This document shows, in pieces, positions 7,499-15,546 of a stretch of 64,000 bases of DNA (its first letter is position 1; each line of letters begins with the position of its first letter). Below the pieces are notes generated by a model. That model was not told the origin of the DNA and made no database searches. It worked only from the letters and a program-made list of their open reading frames with translations. The stretch comes from Roseomonas sp. E05. GTDB taxonomy: Bacteria; Pseudomonadota; Alphaproteobacteria; Acetobacterales; Acetobacteraceae. The DNA lies in contig NZ_JASIRT010000022.1 in assembly GCF_030063475.1 (NCBI RefSeq), forward strand, positions 1 through 64,000. Reading direction: 5' to 3'. A program made the position numbers and the translations under genes.

Positions 7499-8986
7499 AT
7501 GACGGCCCAGTGGCTGCGAAAGCCTCTTTCCCTGACACTCGCTCTTTCCCTTTCGCTCGCCACCGCCGGCTGCGGCATCACCATCGAGCGGACCGCCACC
7601 GTGAACGCGCGGGAGCAGGCCCTGGCAACGGCGGAGCGCCGCGTCGCCACCCTGGAGAAGCGGGTGGCCGAGATGGAGGCCACGCTGACGTCCCAGCGAC
7701 AGGCGGCACAGGACCTCGATGCCCTCAACGCACGGCTGGCCGAGGCCCGCGCCGCGCGCAGCGCCACCGAGCGCGCCCGCGCCGAGGCGGCGCGACGGGT
7801 CGCCTCCATCCGCGCCGAGATCGCCGCGGCGGAGCAGCGCCTCAGCTCGCTCTCGCAGGGCAGCGAGAGCGAGCAGGGTCGCCTGCAGCGCCTGGGTGAC
7901 GACCGGGCGCGCGCCGAGTCGGAACTGGCCGCCCGGCGCGAGGCGCTGTCGCAGATCGAGGCGCGGTTGAGGCAGGCGCAGCAGTCCGCCGAGGCCGCCC
8001 AGGCGGAGCTTGGCCGCCGCACCGCCGCCGTGGGCGAGGCGCAGGCCAAGCTGCAGGAGGCCACGCGCCAGATCGAGCAGTCCTCCACCCGCCTGCAGGC
8101 GCTGGAGCGTCGCTGGACCGAGCTGACCGGCCAGGCCTCGCAGCAGGAGGAGCGGCTGAATGGCCTGCGCCAACGGGCGGAGGGCGTGCGCGAGGGCCTG
8201 ACCCGGGAGGAGGCCACGCTGGCGCAACGCCGGCAGGAGCTGCAGCAGTTGCAGGCCGACATCACCCGCCAGACCGCCGCCCGCCAGGAGGCGACCGACG
8301 CGGTGGCCGCCCTCACCACCCGCCGCACCGAGCTGAACACCGCGATCCGCAGTGCCGAGACGCGCCTCGCCGGGCTGCAGCAGCAGGCCGAGGCCGCCCA
8401 GCGCAACCTGGACGGCATCCGCAGCAGCGCCGAGGAGGCGCAGCGCATCGCCGAGCAGCGCCAGCAGCAGCGCGAGGAGGCCGAACGCCGCCTGAGCACT
8501 GTCCAGGAGGAGCTGCAGAGGGCCGAGGCCAGCCTGACGGAGCGCAACAAGGCCGTCGCCGAGGCGGAGGCGCGGCTGACCAGGGCGCGCAGCGAGGCCG
8601 AGCAGGCCAATGCGGCCGTGCAGAACCTGCGCCAGGAGGCCGACCGCATCACCACCGCCAACCAAGCCTTGCAGCGGGAAAATGACGGCCTCGACCAGCG
8701 GCGCCAGCGGCTGGCCGCGCAGGTGCAGTCGGCCGAGCAGCGGCTGCAGGCGCTGGAAGCCTCAGCGAAGGCCGCCAGCAGCGCGGGACAGGGTGGCGCC
8801 GGCACCGTGGCGCCAGTCTCTGGCACTTCCCCCACGCCTCCGGCGGAAAGCCGCCCCGAAACGCCGTCTGCCGCCAGCCCGGCGGCGCCTTCCTCGGACA
8901 CGCCGTCTCCGGTGTCGGGTGGCGGCACCGCCACGCCGCCCCCCAGCGACAGCACGGTGCCGGCAGGTGGAGCCACGCCGCGCTAG
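7499..8986 (+). CDS. Coiled-coil lipoprotein
   Basis: 495 residues. The N-terminus is a lipoprotein signal (MTAQWLRKPLSLTLALSLSL then ATAGCGI, the cysteine being the lipidation site). Residues about 35-430 are an almost unbroken heptad-rich coiled coil dominated by A, E, Q and R (for example VATLEKRVAEMEATL and QAEAAQRNLDGIRSSAEEAQ). The last about 65 residues are a Ser/Pro/Thr-rich disordered tail. It is therefore a membrane-anchored periplasmic rod. An upstream ATG at 7481 is possible but would lengthen the signal and has no ribosome site, whereas GGGGG lies upstream of 7499. No family name can be given; similar proteins act as spacers or envelope organisers. A nested hairpin after the stop looks like its terminator. 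Confidence 0.8.
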   Translation: MTAQWLRKPLSLTLALSLSLATAGCGITIERTATVNAREQALATAERRVATLEKRVAEMEATLTSQRQAAQDLDALNARLAEARAARSATERARAEAARRVASIRAEIAAAEQRLSSLSQGSESEQGRLQRLGDDRARAESELAARREALSQIEARLRQAQQSAEAAQAELGRRTAAVGEAQAKLQEATRQIEQSSTRLQALERRWTELTGQASQQEERLNGLRQRAEGVREGLTREEATLAQRRQELQQLQADITRQTAARQEATDAVAALTTRRTELNTAIRSAETRLAGLQQQAEAAQRNLDGIRSSAEEAQRIAEQRQQQREEAERRLSTVQEELQRAEASLTERNKAVAEAEARLTRARSEAEQANAAVQNLRQEADRITTANQALQRENDGLDQRRQRLAAQVQSAEQRLQALEASAKAASSAGQGGAGTVAPVSGTSPTPPAESRPETPSAASPAAPSSDTPSPVSGGGTATPPPSDSTVPAGGATPR

Positions 8987-8990
8987 GGCC

Positions 8991-9037
8991 GCGCGGGAGG
9001 GCTTGCCGGGCAAGCACGGGCGAGGCGCCTCCCGCGC
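8991..9037 (+). terminator. Nested hairpin after the coiled-coil lipoprotein gene
   Basis: Outer arms GCGCGGGAGG (8991-9000) and CCTCCCGCGC (9028-9037) enclose an inner hairpin GCTTGC-CGG-GCAAGC (9001-9015). It begins five bases after the stop codon. There is no T-run, so it may stop transcription only weakly or protect the transcript end. Confidence 0.5.
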
Positions 9038-9130
9038 CTCCCTCTTGGTGGCCTTCCCCTGGGTGGCCCCCTGGCGCCTCCCGGGAGCAGTGGCCTAAAG
9101 CCTTCGCTCCTGACGGCGAAGAGGACCGCC

Positions 9131-10462
9131 TTGCCCCGCACCCTTCAGCATCCGGCCCGGCTGGTGCCGCTGGCCTTCCTTCTCGCCATCCTGGCCGGCA
9201 CGGCCCTGCTGATGCTGCCGGCCGCCCGGGCCGGCGGGGGTGGCGCGCCCTTCCTCACCGCGCTGTTCACCGCCACCTCCGCCGTCTGCGTCACCGGCCT
9301 CGTGGTGCAGGATACGCCGACCTACTGGTCCGGCTTCGGGCAGGCGGTGATCCTGGGCCTGTTCCAGATCGGCGGGCTCGGCATCATGAGCGGCGCCACC
9401 CTGCTCGGCCTTCTGGTCACCAGACGTCTCCGGCTCGGCACCCGGCTGATCGCGCAGGCGGAAACCCGCAGCCTTGCCCTGGGTGACGTCGTCGCGGTGC
9501 TGCGGCTGATCCTGGCGGTGACGGCCGGCATGGAGCTGGCCACCGCCGCCGCCCTCGCCGCGCGGCTGCACCTCGCCCATGGGGAGCCCTGGGCCGATGC
9601 CGCCTGGCACGGGCTGTTCCTGGCTGTCTCCGCCTTCAACAACGCCGGCTTCTCGACCTATTCCGACAGCCTGATGGCCTTCGCGCGCGACCCGCTGGTC
9701 CTCGGCCCGATCATGGCGGCGGTGATCCTCGGCGGCATCGGCTTCCCGGTCCTGCACGAGATGCGGCGCGCGCCGCTCCGGCCGGCCCGCTGGTCCATGC
9801 ACAGCAAGCTCACCCTGGTGGGAACGGCGGGGCTGCTGCTCGCCGGCACGCTGGCGGTGCTGGCCTATGAGTGGAGCAACCCGGCCACCCTCGGCCCCTT
9901 CGGGCCGGGGGGCCGGCTGCTCAACGCCGCCTTCCACGCCACCATCCTGCGCACCGCCGGCTTCAACACGCTGGAGGTGGGCGCGATGCGGCCGGAGAGC
10001 TTCATCGTCAGCTTCGCGCTGATGCTGATCGGCGGCGGCAGCGCCGGCACGGCGGGCGGCGTGAAGGTGACGACCGTCCTCGTGCTCGGCCTGGTCGCCT
10101 GGGCGGAGATCAGCGGCGAGCCGGATGCCACCGCCTTCCGCCGCCGCGTCTCCCCGGAGGTCCAGCGGCAGGCCCTGGCGGTCATGCTGCTGGCGGCGGC
10201 GCTGGTGGGCATCGCCACCCTGGCGCTGCTGAGCGTGACCACCTTCGCATTGCGGGACGTGCTGTTCGAGGTCATCTCCGCCTTCGCCACGGTCGGGCTC
10301 TCCACCGGCATCACCGGCAGCCTGCCCCCCGCCGGCCAGACGATCATCATGCTGCTGATGTTCCTGGGCCGCGTCGGCACCACCACGGTCGCGGTCGGCC
10401 TCGCCCTGCGCAGCCGCCAGCGGCCCTATCGCTATCCAGAGGAGCGCCCCATCGTTGGCTAA
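9131..10462 (+). CDS. Potassium uptake membrane subunit, TrkH/KtrB family
   Basis: 443 residues with about ten membrane segments in the four-repeat arrangement of TrkH/KtrB channels. The pore-lining loops with the conserved glycines are visible: TATSAVCVTGLVVQD (first), SAFNNAGFSTYSD (second), TILRTAGFNTLE (third) and SAFATVGLSTGIT (fourth). The short N-terminus and length resemble KtrB more than E. coli TrkH. The start is a TTG at 9131, six bases after GAGGA. It overlaps the following TrkA-like gene by eight bases, forming a complete two-component potassium uptake system in the inner membrane. Confidence 0.93.
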   Translation: MPRTLQHPARLVPLAFLLAILAGTALLMLPAARAGGGGAPFLTALFTATSAVCVTGLVVQDTPTYWSGFGQAVILGLFQIGGLGIMSGATLLGLLVTRRLRLGTRLIAQAETRSLALGDVVAVLRLILAVTAGMELATAAALAARLHLAHGEPWADAAWHGLFLAVSAFNNAGFSTYSDSLMAFARDPLVLGPIMAAVILGGIGFPVLHEMRRAPLRPARWSMHSKLTLVGTAGLLLAGTLAVLAYEWSNPATLGPFGPGGRLLNAAFHATILRTAGFNTLEVGAMRPESFIVSFALMLIGGGSAGTAGGVKVTTVLVLGLVAWAEISGEPDATAFRRRVSPEVQRQALAVMLLAAALVGIATLALLSVTTFALRDVLFEVISAFATVGLSTGITGSLPPAGQTIIMLLMFLGRVGTTTVAVGLALRSRQRPYRYPEERPIVG

Positions 10463-11126
10463 TCCCGCACATGAGGACGGCGACGGCGTCGTGGTCATCG
10501 GCCTTGGCCGCTTCGGCGGCGCCGTGGCCGAATCGCTGGTGCAGCTCGGGCACGAGGTCCTCGCCATCGACGAGGATGCCGAGTTGGTGCAGTCCTGGGC
10601 CGACCGCCTCACCCATGTCGTGCAGGCCGACACCACCGAGGGCGACACGCTGCGCCGGCTCGGCGTGCATGAGTTCGGCCGCGCCGTGGTCGGCATCGGC
10701 ACGGACATCGAGGCCAGCGTGCTCACCGTGCTCGCGCTCAGCGAGCTGGGGGTGCGGGACATCTGGGCCAAGGCGCTCGGCCCGAAGCACGGGCGCATCC
10801 TGGAACGCACCGGCGCGCACCACGTCATCTACCCGGAGGCGGCGATGGGCGAGCGCGTCGCCCATCTCGTCACCGGCAAGATGATCGACTTCATCGAGTT
10901 CGACGACGGCTTCGCCATCGTCAAGACGCGGGCGCCGCGCGAGGCCTTCGGCAAGACCCTCGCCGAATGCGCCCTGCGGAGCCGCTACGGCGTCACCGTC
11001 GTCGGCGTGAAGCGGCCGCGGGAGGACTTCACCTACGCCAGGCCGGAAACCACGATCCAGCCCGGCGACCTGCTCATCGTCTCCGGCCCGACCAAGCGCT
11101 GCGAGGCCTTCGCCGCCCTCACCTGA
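10455..11126 (+). CDS. Potassium uptake regulatory subunit, TrkA/KtrA family
   Basis: 223 residues. Residues about 10-130 form the RCK-N Rossmann domain (VVVIGLGRFGGAVAESLVQL, then the ribose-binding IDEDAELVQ and VVQADTTEGDTLRRLGV). Residues about 140-220 form the RCK-C domain (IDFIEFDDGFAIVKTRAPRE to ETTIQPGDLLIVSGPTKRCE). It is a cytoplasmic ring that gates the TrkH/KtrB channel in response to nucleotide. The TTG start lies inside the end of the upstream gene, giving translational coupling. Confidence 0.93.
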   Translation: MANPAHEDGDGVVVIGLGRFGGAVAESLVQLGHEVLAIDEDAELVQSWADRLTHVVQADTTEGDTLRRLGVHEFGRAVVGIGTDIEASVLTVLALSELGVRDIWAKALGPKHGRILERTGAHHVIYPEAAMGERVAHLVTGKMIDFIEFDDGFAIVKTRAPREAFGKTLAECALRSRYGVTVVGVKRPREDFTYARPETTIQPGDLLIVSGPTKRCEAFAALT

Positions 11127-11136
11127 GCGCCGCCCG

Positions 11137-11156
11137 GAGGGGAAGGCGCTCCCCTC
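11137..11156. terminator. Hairpin between converging trkA-like and MFS genes
   Basis: GAGGGG (11137-11142) and CCCCTC (11151-11156) form a short stem with an eight-base loop. The right arm overlaps the stop codon of the MFS gene on the minus strand. It is symmetric, so it could end transcription from both sides. Confidence 0.4.
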
Positions 11157-12336
11157 AGGCCGGCTGGCCGAGCGGCCGGGGCCGGCGGTCCAGCACGCCG
11201 CTCCAGACCGTCAGGCCCAGCGCGGCGGCGACCAGGATGGCGCCCACCCAGGGCGTCGCGCCGATGCCGAGCGGGCTCTCCACCACCAGCCCGCCGATCC
11301 AGGCGCCGAAGGCGATGCCGAGATTGAAGGCGGCGATGTTCAGCGCCGAGGCGACGTCCACCGCGCCCGGCCGGTGCTGCCGCGCGAGCTGCACGACATA
11401 GAGCTGCAGCCCCGGCACGTTGGCGAAGGAGAGGAATCCCATCGCCGCCAGCGTCACCAGCGCCCAGACGGGCGAGGCGGCGGTGGCGCTGAACAGCAGC
11501 AGCACCACGGCCTGGGCCGCGAAGAGGCCGGTCAGCGCCCGCACCGGGTCGCGGTCGGCGATGCGGCCGCCGGCGAGGTTCCCCGCCGCGATGGCGGCTC
11601 CATAGAGCACCAGGATCAGGCTGACATGGGCGGGCGCGAAGCCGGTCACCTGCTGCAGCATCGGGGCGAGGAAGGTGAAGGTGACGAAGGTGCCGCCATA
11701 GCCCAGCGCCGTCATGGCGAAGACCAGCAGCAGCCGTCCGCTGCCCAGCACGCGGACCTGCTCCACCAGGCTGGCGGGCGCCGCGCGGGAGAGGCCGCGC
11801 GGCAGCAGCGCCGCGATGCCCGCGAAGGCGATGACGCCCAGTCCGGCGACGGCCCAGAAGGTGGCGCGCCAGCCGAGGGTCTGGCCGATGAAGGTGCCGA
11901 GCGGCACGCCGGTGACGATGGCGACGGTCAGCCCCATGAACATCATGGCGATGGCCGAGGCGCGCCGGTTCTCCGGCACCAGGTCGGCGGCGATGGTGGC
12001 GCCGACCGAGAAGAAGACGCCATGCGCGAAGGCCGAAAGCACGCGCGCCGCCAGCAGCCACGCATAGCCCGGGCTGAGCGCCGCGGCGGCATTGCCGAGG
12101 ATGAACAGCGCCATCAGGCCGAGCAGCAGGGTCTTGCGCGGGAGCCGGCCGGTCAGCGCGGTGATGACGGGCGCGCCGAAGGTGACGCCGAGCGCATAGA
12201 CGCTGACGATCAGCCCGGCCAGCGGCAGGGTGATGCCAAGGTCATTGGCCACCGTCGGCAACAGACCGACGATGACGAATTCGGTGGTGCCGATCGCATA
12301 GGCCGCGATCGTCAAGGCGAAGAGGGCAGGAGGCAT
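11155..12336 (-). CDS. MFS transporter, DHA1 (AraJ/NepI-like) family
   Basis: 393 residues with twelve predicted membrane helices. The N-terminus ALTIAAYAIGTTEFVIVGLL with TVANDLGITLPLAGLIVSVY is the signature of the DHA1 drug/metabolite exporters, and the loop between helices 2 and 3 contains LTGRLPRKTLLLG (the MFS A-motif). NRRASAIAMMFMGLTVAIVTGVPLGT is typical of the AraJ/NepI/YdhP group (purine nucleoside, arabinose or drug export). Divergent from the LysR gene at 12496, which probably controls it. Substrate unknown. Confidence 0.9.
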   Translation of the reverse strand: MPPALFALTIAAYAIGTTEFVIVGLLPTVANDLGITLPLAGLIVSVYALGVTFGAPVITALTGRLPRKTLLLGLMALFILGNAAAALSPGYAWLLAARVLSAFAHGVFFSVGATIAADLVPENRRASAIAMMFMGLTVAIVTGVPLGTFIGQTLGWRATFWAVAGLGVIAFAGIAALLPRGLSRAAPASLVEQVRVLGSGRLLLVFAMTALGYGGTFVTFTFLAPMLQQVTGFAPAHVSLILVLYGAAIAAGNLAGGRIADRDPVRALTGLFAAQAVVLLLFSATAASPVWALVTLAAMGFLSFANVPGLQLYVVQLARQHRPGAVDVASALNIAAFNLGIAFGAWIGGLVVESPLGIGATPWVGAILVAAALGLTVWSGVLDRRPRPLGQPA

Positions 12337-12470
12337 GGTGTGTCGGTCTCCATCCGCCGGGGTGGCGGGCGCATCGGGCGGGAGGCTGGCTCCGCCGGGT
12401 TGCGGTTCATGGCGGCAGAGATGCGCGTGGCCGGCTTGCGCGGGAACTCCGGGTAATGGACCAATGCCTT

Positions 12471-12483
12471 TGAATCGAATTCA
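12471..12483. promoter_or_regulatory. LysR-type box (T-N11-A palindrome)
   Basis: TGAATCGAATTCA is a perfect palindrome of the T-N11-A form recognised by LysR family regulators. It sits in the gap between the divergent MFS and LysR genes, 12 bases before the LysR start codon, where binding would repress the LysR gene itself. Confidence 0.45.
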
Positions 12484-12495
12484 CAGGTGGGCCGG

Positions 12496-13401
12496 ATGGA
12501 CAACCGCGCGGGCGAGATGGAGGTCTTCGCGCAGGCGGCCGCTCTGGGCAGCTTCTCCGCCGCCGGACGGCGGCTGGGTCTCTCGCCCTCGGCGGTCAGC
12601 AAGCTTGTCACCCGCATCGAGGACCGGCTGGGCACGCGCCTGCTGGTGCGCTCCACCCGCGCGCTGCAACTGACGCCGGAGGGCGAGGCCTATCTCGCCC
12701 GGGCACAGCGCATCCTGGCCGAGATCGAGGAGGCGGAGCGGATCATCGCCGGCGGTGCCCGGGCGGCACCGCGCGGCCGGCTGCGGGTCAATGCCTCGGT
12801 CGGCTTCGGCATGCGCTGCATCGTCCCGGTGGTGCCCGAATTCCTGCGCCGCTATCCGCTGGTGGAACTGGACCTCTCGCTGAGCGACAGCGTCATCGAC
12901 CTTGTCGAGGAGCGTACGGACATCGCCATCCGCTCGGGGCCACTGCGCGACTCAAGCCTGAAGGCGCGCAGGATCCTGGAGAGCCGCCGCGTCATCATCG
13001 CCGCGCCGGACTACCTGGCACGGCACGGCACGCCGGCGCGGCCGGAGGATCTCGACCGCCACAACTGTCTGCGCTTCAACTTCCGCCGCAGCCAGGACGA
13101 CTGGCCCTTCCGCGACCCGCAAAGCGGCGCCGCTTTCGCCCGCCCGGTCTCCGGCACCGCGCATGCCAACAACGGCGCGGTGCTGCGCCGGCTCTGCCTG
13201 GACGGCGTCGGGCTGGCCCGGCTCGGGCAGTTCCACGTGCAGCCGGACCTTGAGGCCGGCACGCTGGTGCCGGTGCTGGAGGCCTACAACCCCGAGGACA
13301 TCGAGGCGATCCACGCCGTCTTCGCCGGGCACGAGCATCTCGCCGCGCGCATCCGCGCCTTCATCGACTTCCTGGCGGAGCAGGTGCGGGCCGGGCGCTG
13401 A
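12496..13401 (+). CDS. LysR family transcriptional regulator
   Basis: 301 residues. The N-terminal winged helix-turn-helix reads MEVFAQAAALGSFSAAGRRL then GLSPSAVSKLVTRIEDRLGT, followed by the linker helix (EGEAYLARAQRILAEIEEAE) and a two-lobed effector domain (LRVNASVGFGMRCIVPVVPE, ERTDIAIRSGPL, HNCLRFNFRR). This is the AaeR/DsdC-like CrgA branch. The ATG at 12496 is preferred over a GTG at 12487 because AGGTGG lies five bases upstream. Divergent from the MFS exporter, which is the probable target. Confidence 0.92.
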   Translation: MDNRAGEMEVFAQAAALGSFSAAGRRLGLSPSAVSKLVTRIEDRLGTRLLVRSTRALQLTPEGEAYLARAQRILAEIEEAERIIAGGARAAPRGRLRVNASVGFGMRCIVPVVPEFLRRYPLVELDLSLSDSVIDLVEERTDIAIRSGPLRDSSLKARRILESRRVIIAAPDYLARHGTPARPEDLDRHNCLRFNFRRSQDDWPFRDPQSGAAFARPVSGTAHANNGAVLRRLCLDGVGLARLGQFHVQPDLEAGTLVPVLEAYNPEDIEAIHAVFAGHEHLAARIRAFIDFLAEQVRAGR

Positions 13402-13428
13402 GGCGGGCGATCCGCCCAGCCCTGCCCC

Positions 13429-14343
13429 TCACTCCGGCAGGAAGTCCGGCACCGAGAGGTAGCGTTCGCCGGTGTCATAGTTGAAGCCGAGCACGCGCGA
13501 GCCGGCGGGCAGTTCGGCCAGCTTCCGCGCGATGGCCGCCAGTGTCGCCCCGGAGGAGATGCCGACCAGCAGCCCCTCCTCCCGCGCCGAGCGGCGGGCA
13601 TAGTCCTTCGCCTCCTCCGCCTCGACCTGGATGACGCCGTCCAGCAGGCCGGTATGCAGGTTGGCCGGCACGAAGCCGGCGCCGATGCCCTGGATCGGAT
13701 GCGGCGCCGGGGAGCCGCCGGAGATCACCGGCGAGGCGGCCGGCTCCACCGCGAAGACCTTCAGCTCCGGCCATTTCTCCTTCAGCACCTGGGCGCAGCC
13801 GGTGATGTGCCCGCCGGTGCCGACGCCGGTGATCAGCACGTCCAGCCCGTCCGGGAAATCGGCCAGGATCTCCTGCGCGGTGGTGCGGACATGCACGGCG
13901 ATGTTGGCCGGGTTCTCGAACTGCTGCGGCATCCAGGCGCCCGGCGTCGCGGCCACCAGTTCCTCCGCCCGGGCGATGGCGCCCTTCATGCCCTTCTCGC
14001 GCGGCGTCAGGTCGAACTGGGCGCCATAGGCCTGCATCAGCCGGCGGCGCTCGACCGACATGCTCTCCGGCATGACGAGGATCAGCGGATAGCCTTTCAC
14101 CGCCGCCACCATGGCGAGGCCGATGCCGGTATTGCCGGAAGTCGGCTCGATGATGGTGCCGCCGGGCTTGAGGGTGCCATCGGCCTCGGCGGCCTCGACC
14201 ATTGCCAGGCCGATGCGGTCCTTGATCGAGCCGCCGGGATTGGCGCGCTCCGACTTGACCCAGACCTCGGCGCCGGGAAACAGGCGGCCGAGCCGGATAT
14301 GCGGGGTGTTGCCGATGGTGGCGAGGACGTTCGCGGCCTTCAT
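13429..14343 (-). CDS. cysK: Cysteine synthase A (O-acetylserine sulfhydrylase)
   Basis: 304 residues, the normal length. It makes cysteine from O-acetylserine and sulfide using pyridoxal phosphate. The cofactor lysine is K41 in [12 protein letters not shown]. The substrate loop is [13 protein letters not shown], the phosphate-binding loop is [10 protein letters not shown], and the C-terminal VGISSGAT holds the ring-nitrogen serine. ATG 14343 ([18 protein letters not shown]) matches the family start and has GGGAG eight bases upstream. It follows the Crp-type gene in the same direction with an 84-bp gap. Confidence 0.95.
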   Translation of the reverse strand: MKAANVLATIGNTPHIRLGRLFPGAEVWVKSERANPGGSIKDRIGLAMVEAAEADGTLKPGGTIIEPTSGNTGIGLAMVAAVKGYPLILVMPESMSVERRRLMQAYGAQFDLTPREKGMKGAIARAEELVAATPGAWMPQQFENPANIAVHVRTTAQEILADFPDGLDVLITGVGTGGHITGCAQVLKEKWPELKVFAVEPAASPVISGGSPAPHPIQGIGAGFVPANLHTGLLDGVIQVEAEEAKDYARRSAREEGLLVGISSGATLAAIARKLAELPAGSRVLGFNYDTGERYLSVPDFLPE

Positions 14344-14427
14344 CTCGGTGCTCCCTGAAGCTGCGGGGATGGGACGCATGGGTGGCGCGGCAATGCAAGC
14401 CCCGGCGCGCCGGCCGGCGGCGCCGGC

Positions 14428-15165
14428 TCAGTCGGTCGCGGGCAGCGCCTCCGCCACGCGGCGGAAGGCGGCATGGTCCCTCTGCCCGCAACGGTAGCAT
14501 TCGCAGGCCAGGCGCTCGAGCCGCCGGCGGTCGCGCAGCAGGACGCGCCCGCGCCGGGCGGCGATGACGCCGGCTGCCTGCAGCTCCCCCGCCAGCTCGC
14601 TGATGGTAGGGCGCCGGATGCCCAGCACCTCGGACATGAATTCATGCGTCAGCGACAGCTCGTCCGCCTGCACGCGGTCGAACAGGGTCAGCAGCCAGCG
14701 GCTGAGCCGTTGGCGGACCGTGTGGAACTGGTTGCAGCCGACCGACTGCATCACCTTCTGCATCAGCAGCGCCTGATAACGCAGGAGAAGCGCCGCGAGC
14801 GCCGGACTCTCGGCGACCATCCGGCGCAGCGCAGGCAGTTCGACGCACCAGATGCTGCCCGCCACCTGCACCACGCCCCGCCCGGCGGCCAGCTCCTCGC
14901 CGGCCAGGGCGGCAAGGCCGAGGGCCCCCTCGGCGCCGATCGAGGCGACCTCGACCGACAGTCCATCCTCCATCACCTGCAGGAAGGAAAGGACGCAGTC
15001 GATGGGGAACAGCACCTGCGCGAGCGGCTCGCCCCGCTCCTGCAGGATGTCGCCCCGCGCCACGGTGGCGCGCCTCAGGAGGGGCCGCAGCCGGCCGCGA
15101 TCCCTGGTCCCAAGCAGGCCGAGCAGATGGTTGCCCGCCTCGCCTGCGGCCGACGTCACTCCCAT
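14428..15165 (-). CDS. Crp/Fnr family transcriptional regulator
   Basis: About 245 residues. Residues about 15-140 form a cyclic-nucleotide-binding-type beta roll (GDILQERGEPLAQVLFPIDC, IGAEGALGLAALAGEE). Residues about 150-225 form the Crp-type winged helix (SLTHEFMSEVLGIRRPTISE then LAGELQAAGVIAARRGRVLL). The effector domain lacks the cysteine cluster of oxygen-sensing FNR and the arginine of the cAMP site, so it resembles the numerous alphaproteobacterial Crp homologues with YeiL-like CYRCGQRDHAAFRR tails, where a C-terminal Cys-x2-Cys pair is present. ATG 15165 has GGAAGG almost touching it; the GTG at 15159 has better spacing and may be the real start. Confidence 0.85.
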   Translation of the reverse strand: MGVTSAAGEAGNHLLGLLGTRDRGRLRPLLRRATVARGDILQERGEPLAQVLFPIDCVLSFLQVMEDGLSVEVASIGAEGALGLAALAGEELAAGRGVVQVAGSIWCVELPALRRMVAESPALAALLLRYQALLMQKVMQSVGCNQFHTVRQRLSRWLLTLFDRVQADELSLTHEFMSEVLGIRRPTISELAGELQAAGVIAARRGRVLLRDRRRLERLACECYRCGQRDHAAFRRVAEALPATD

Positions 15166-15468
15166 GCCTTCCGGTGTTGCCGCCGGAGGCCTGCCGGCCA
15201 GGTCGGGGGAGGGAGAGTTCTCAAGGCACCGCTTCCCTCCTGCCTTCCAAAGACGCGGCCGCGAGGCGGCGTGCCGTTTCCTCCTTCCGCATGCCGGCAC
15301 CGGCGGACGCAACACCCCTTGCGGCACATCCAGTAGCGGGAACACACGTTTTTGTCAGCAACCGGACAGACAGATGCGCCTCCCGCCTGTAACCGGAACA
15401 CTGCCGTCGCGGTTCCGGCGAGGAGGCTCGCATGGGGCTGATGGGCGGAAACGCGGGGGGCTGAACCG
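15166..15468. other. Divergent intergenic region between the Crp-type and KaiC-like genes
   Basis: Nothing coding is visible here. The stretch should hold the promoters of both genes. The only recognisable features are a partial EcfG-like site on the minus strand around 15393-15418 (GGAAC, 16 bases, CGGT instead of CGTT) and short inverted pieces around 15345-15400 (GTCAGCAACCGG and CTGTAACCGG). Confidence 0.4.
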
Positions 15469-15524
15469 GCGGCTTTCCGCCGGCGCCGAGCATCGAGCGG
15501 CTTTCCGCCGGCGCCGAGCATCGA
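15469..15524. repeat. Perfect 28-bp tandem repeat upstream of the KaiC-like gene
   Basis: A 28-bp unit beginning GCGGCTTTCCGCCGGCGCC and ending GAGCATCGA occurs twice without a gap (15469-15496 and 15497-15524). Each unit contains an internal short palindrome (GGCTTTCCGCC). It ends 22 bp before the ATG of the KaiC-like gene, so it lies in the leader or promoter of that gene. Confidence 0.7.
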
Positions 15525-15546
15525 AGGGCAGCAGAGCGTCACCGGC

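Noticed and set aside
9095-10828. Minus-strand open frame of 577 codons opposite trkH/trkA
   Set aside because: Antisense to two intact genes with clear motifs; Gln/His/Gly-rich shadow translation.
15393-15418. EcfG-type promoter for the Crp-type gene
   Set aside because: GGAAC-N16-CGGT has the wrong -10 core (CGTT expected), so the match is not strong enough to call.
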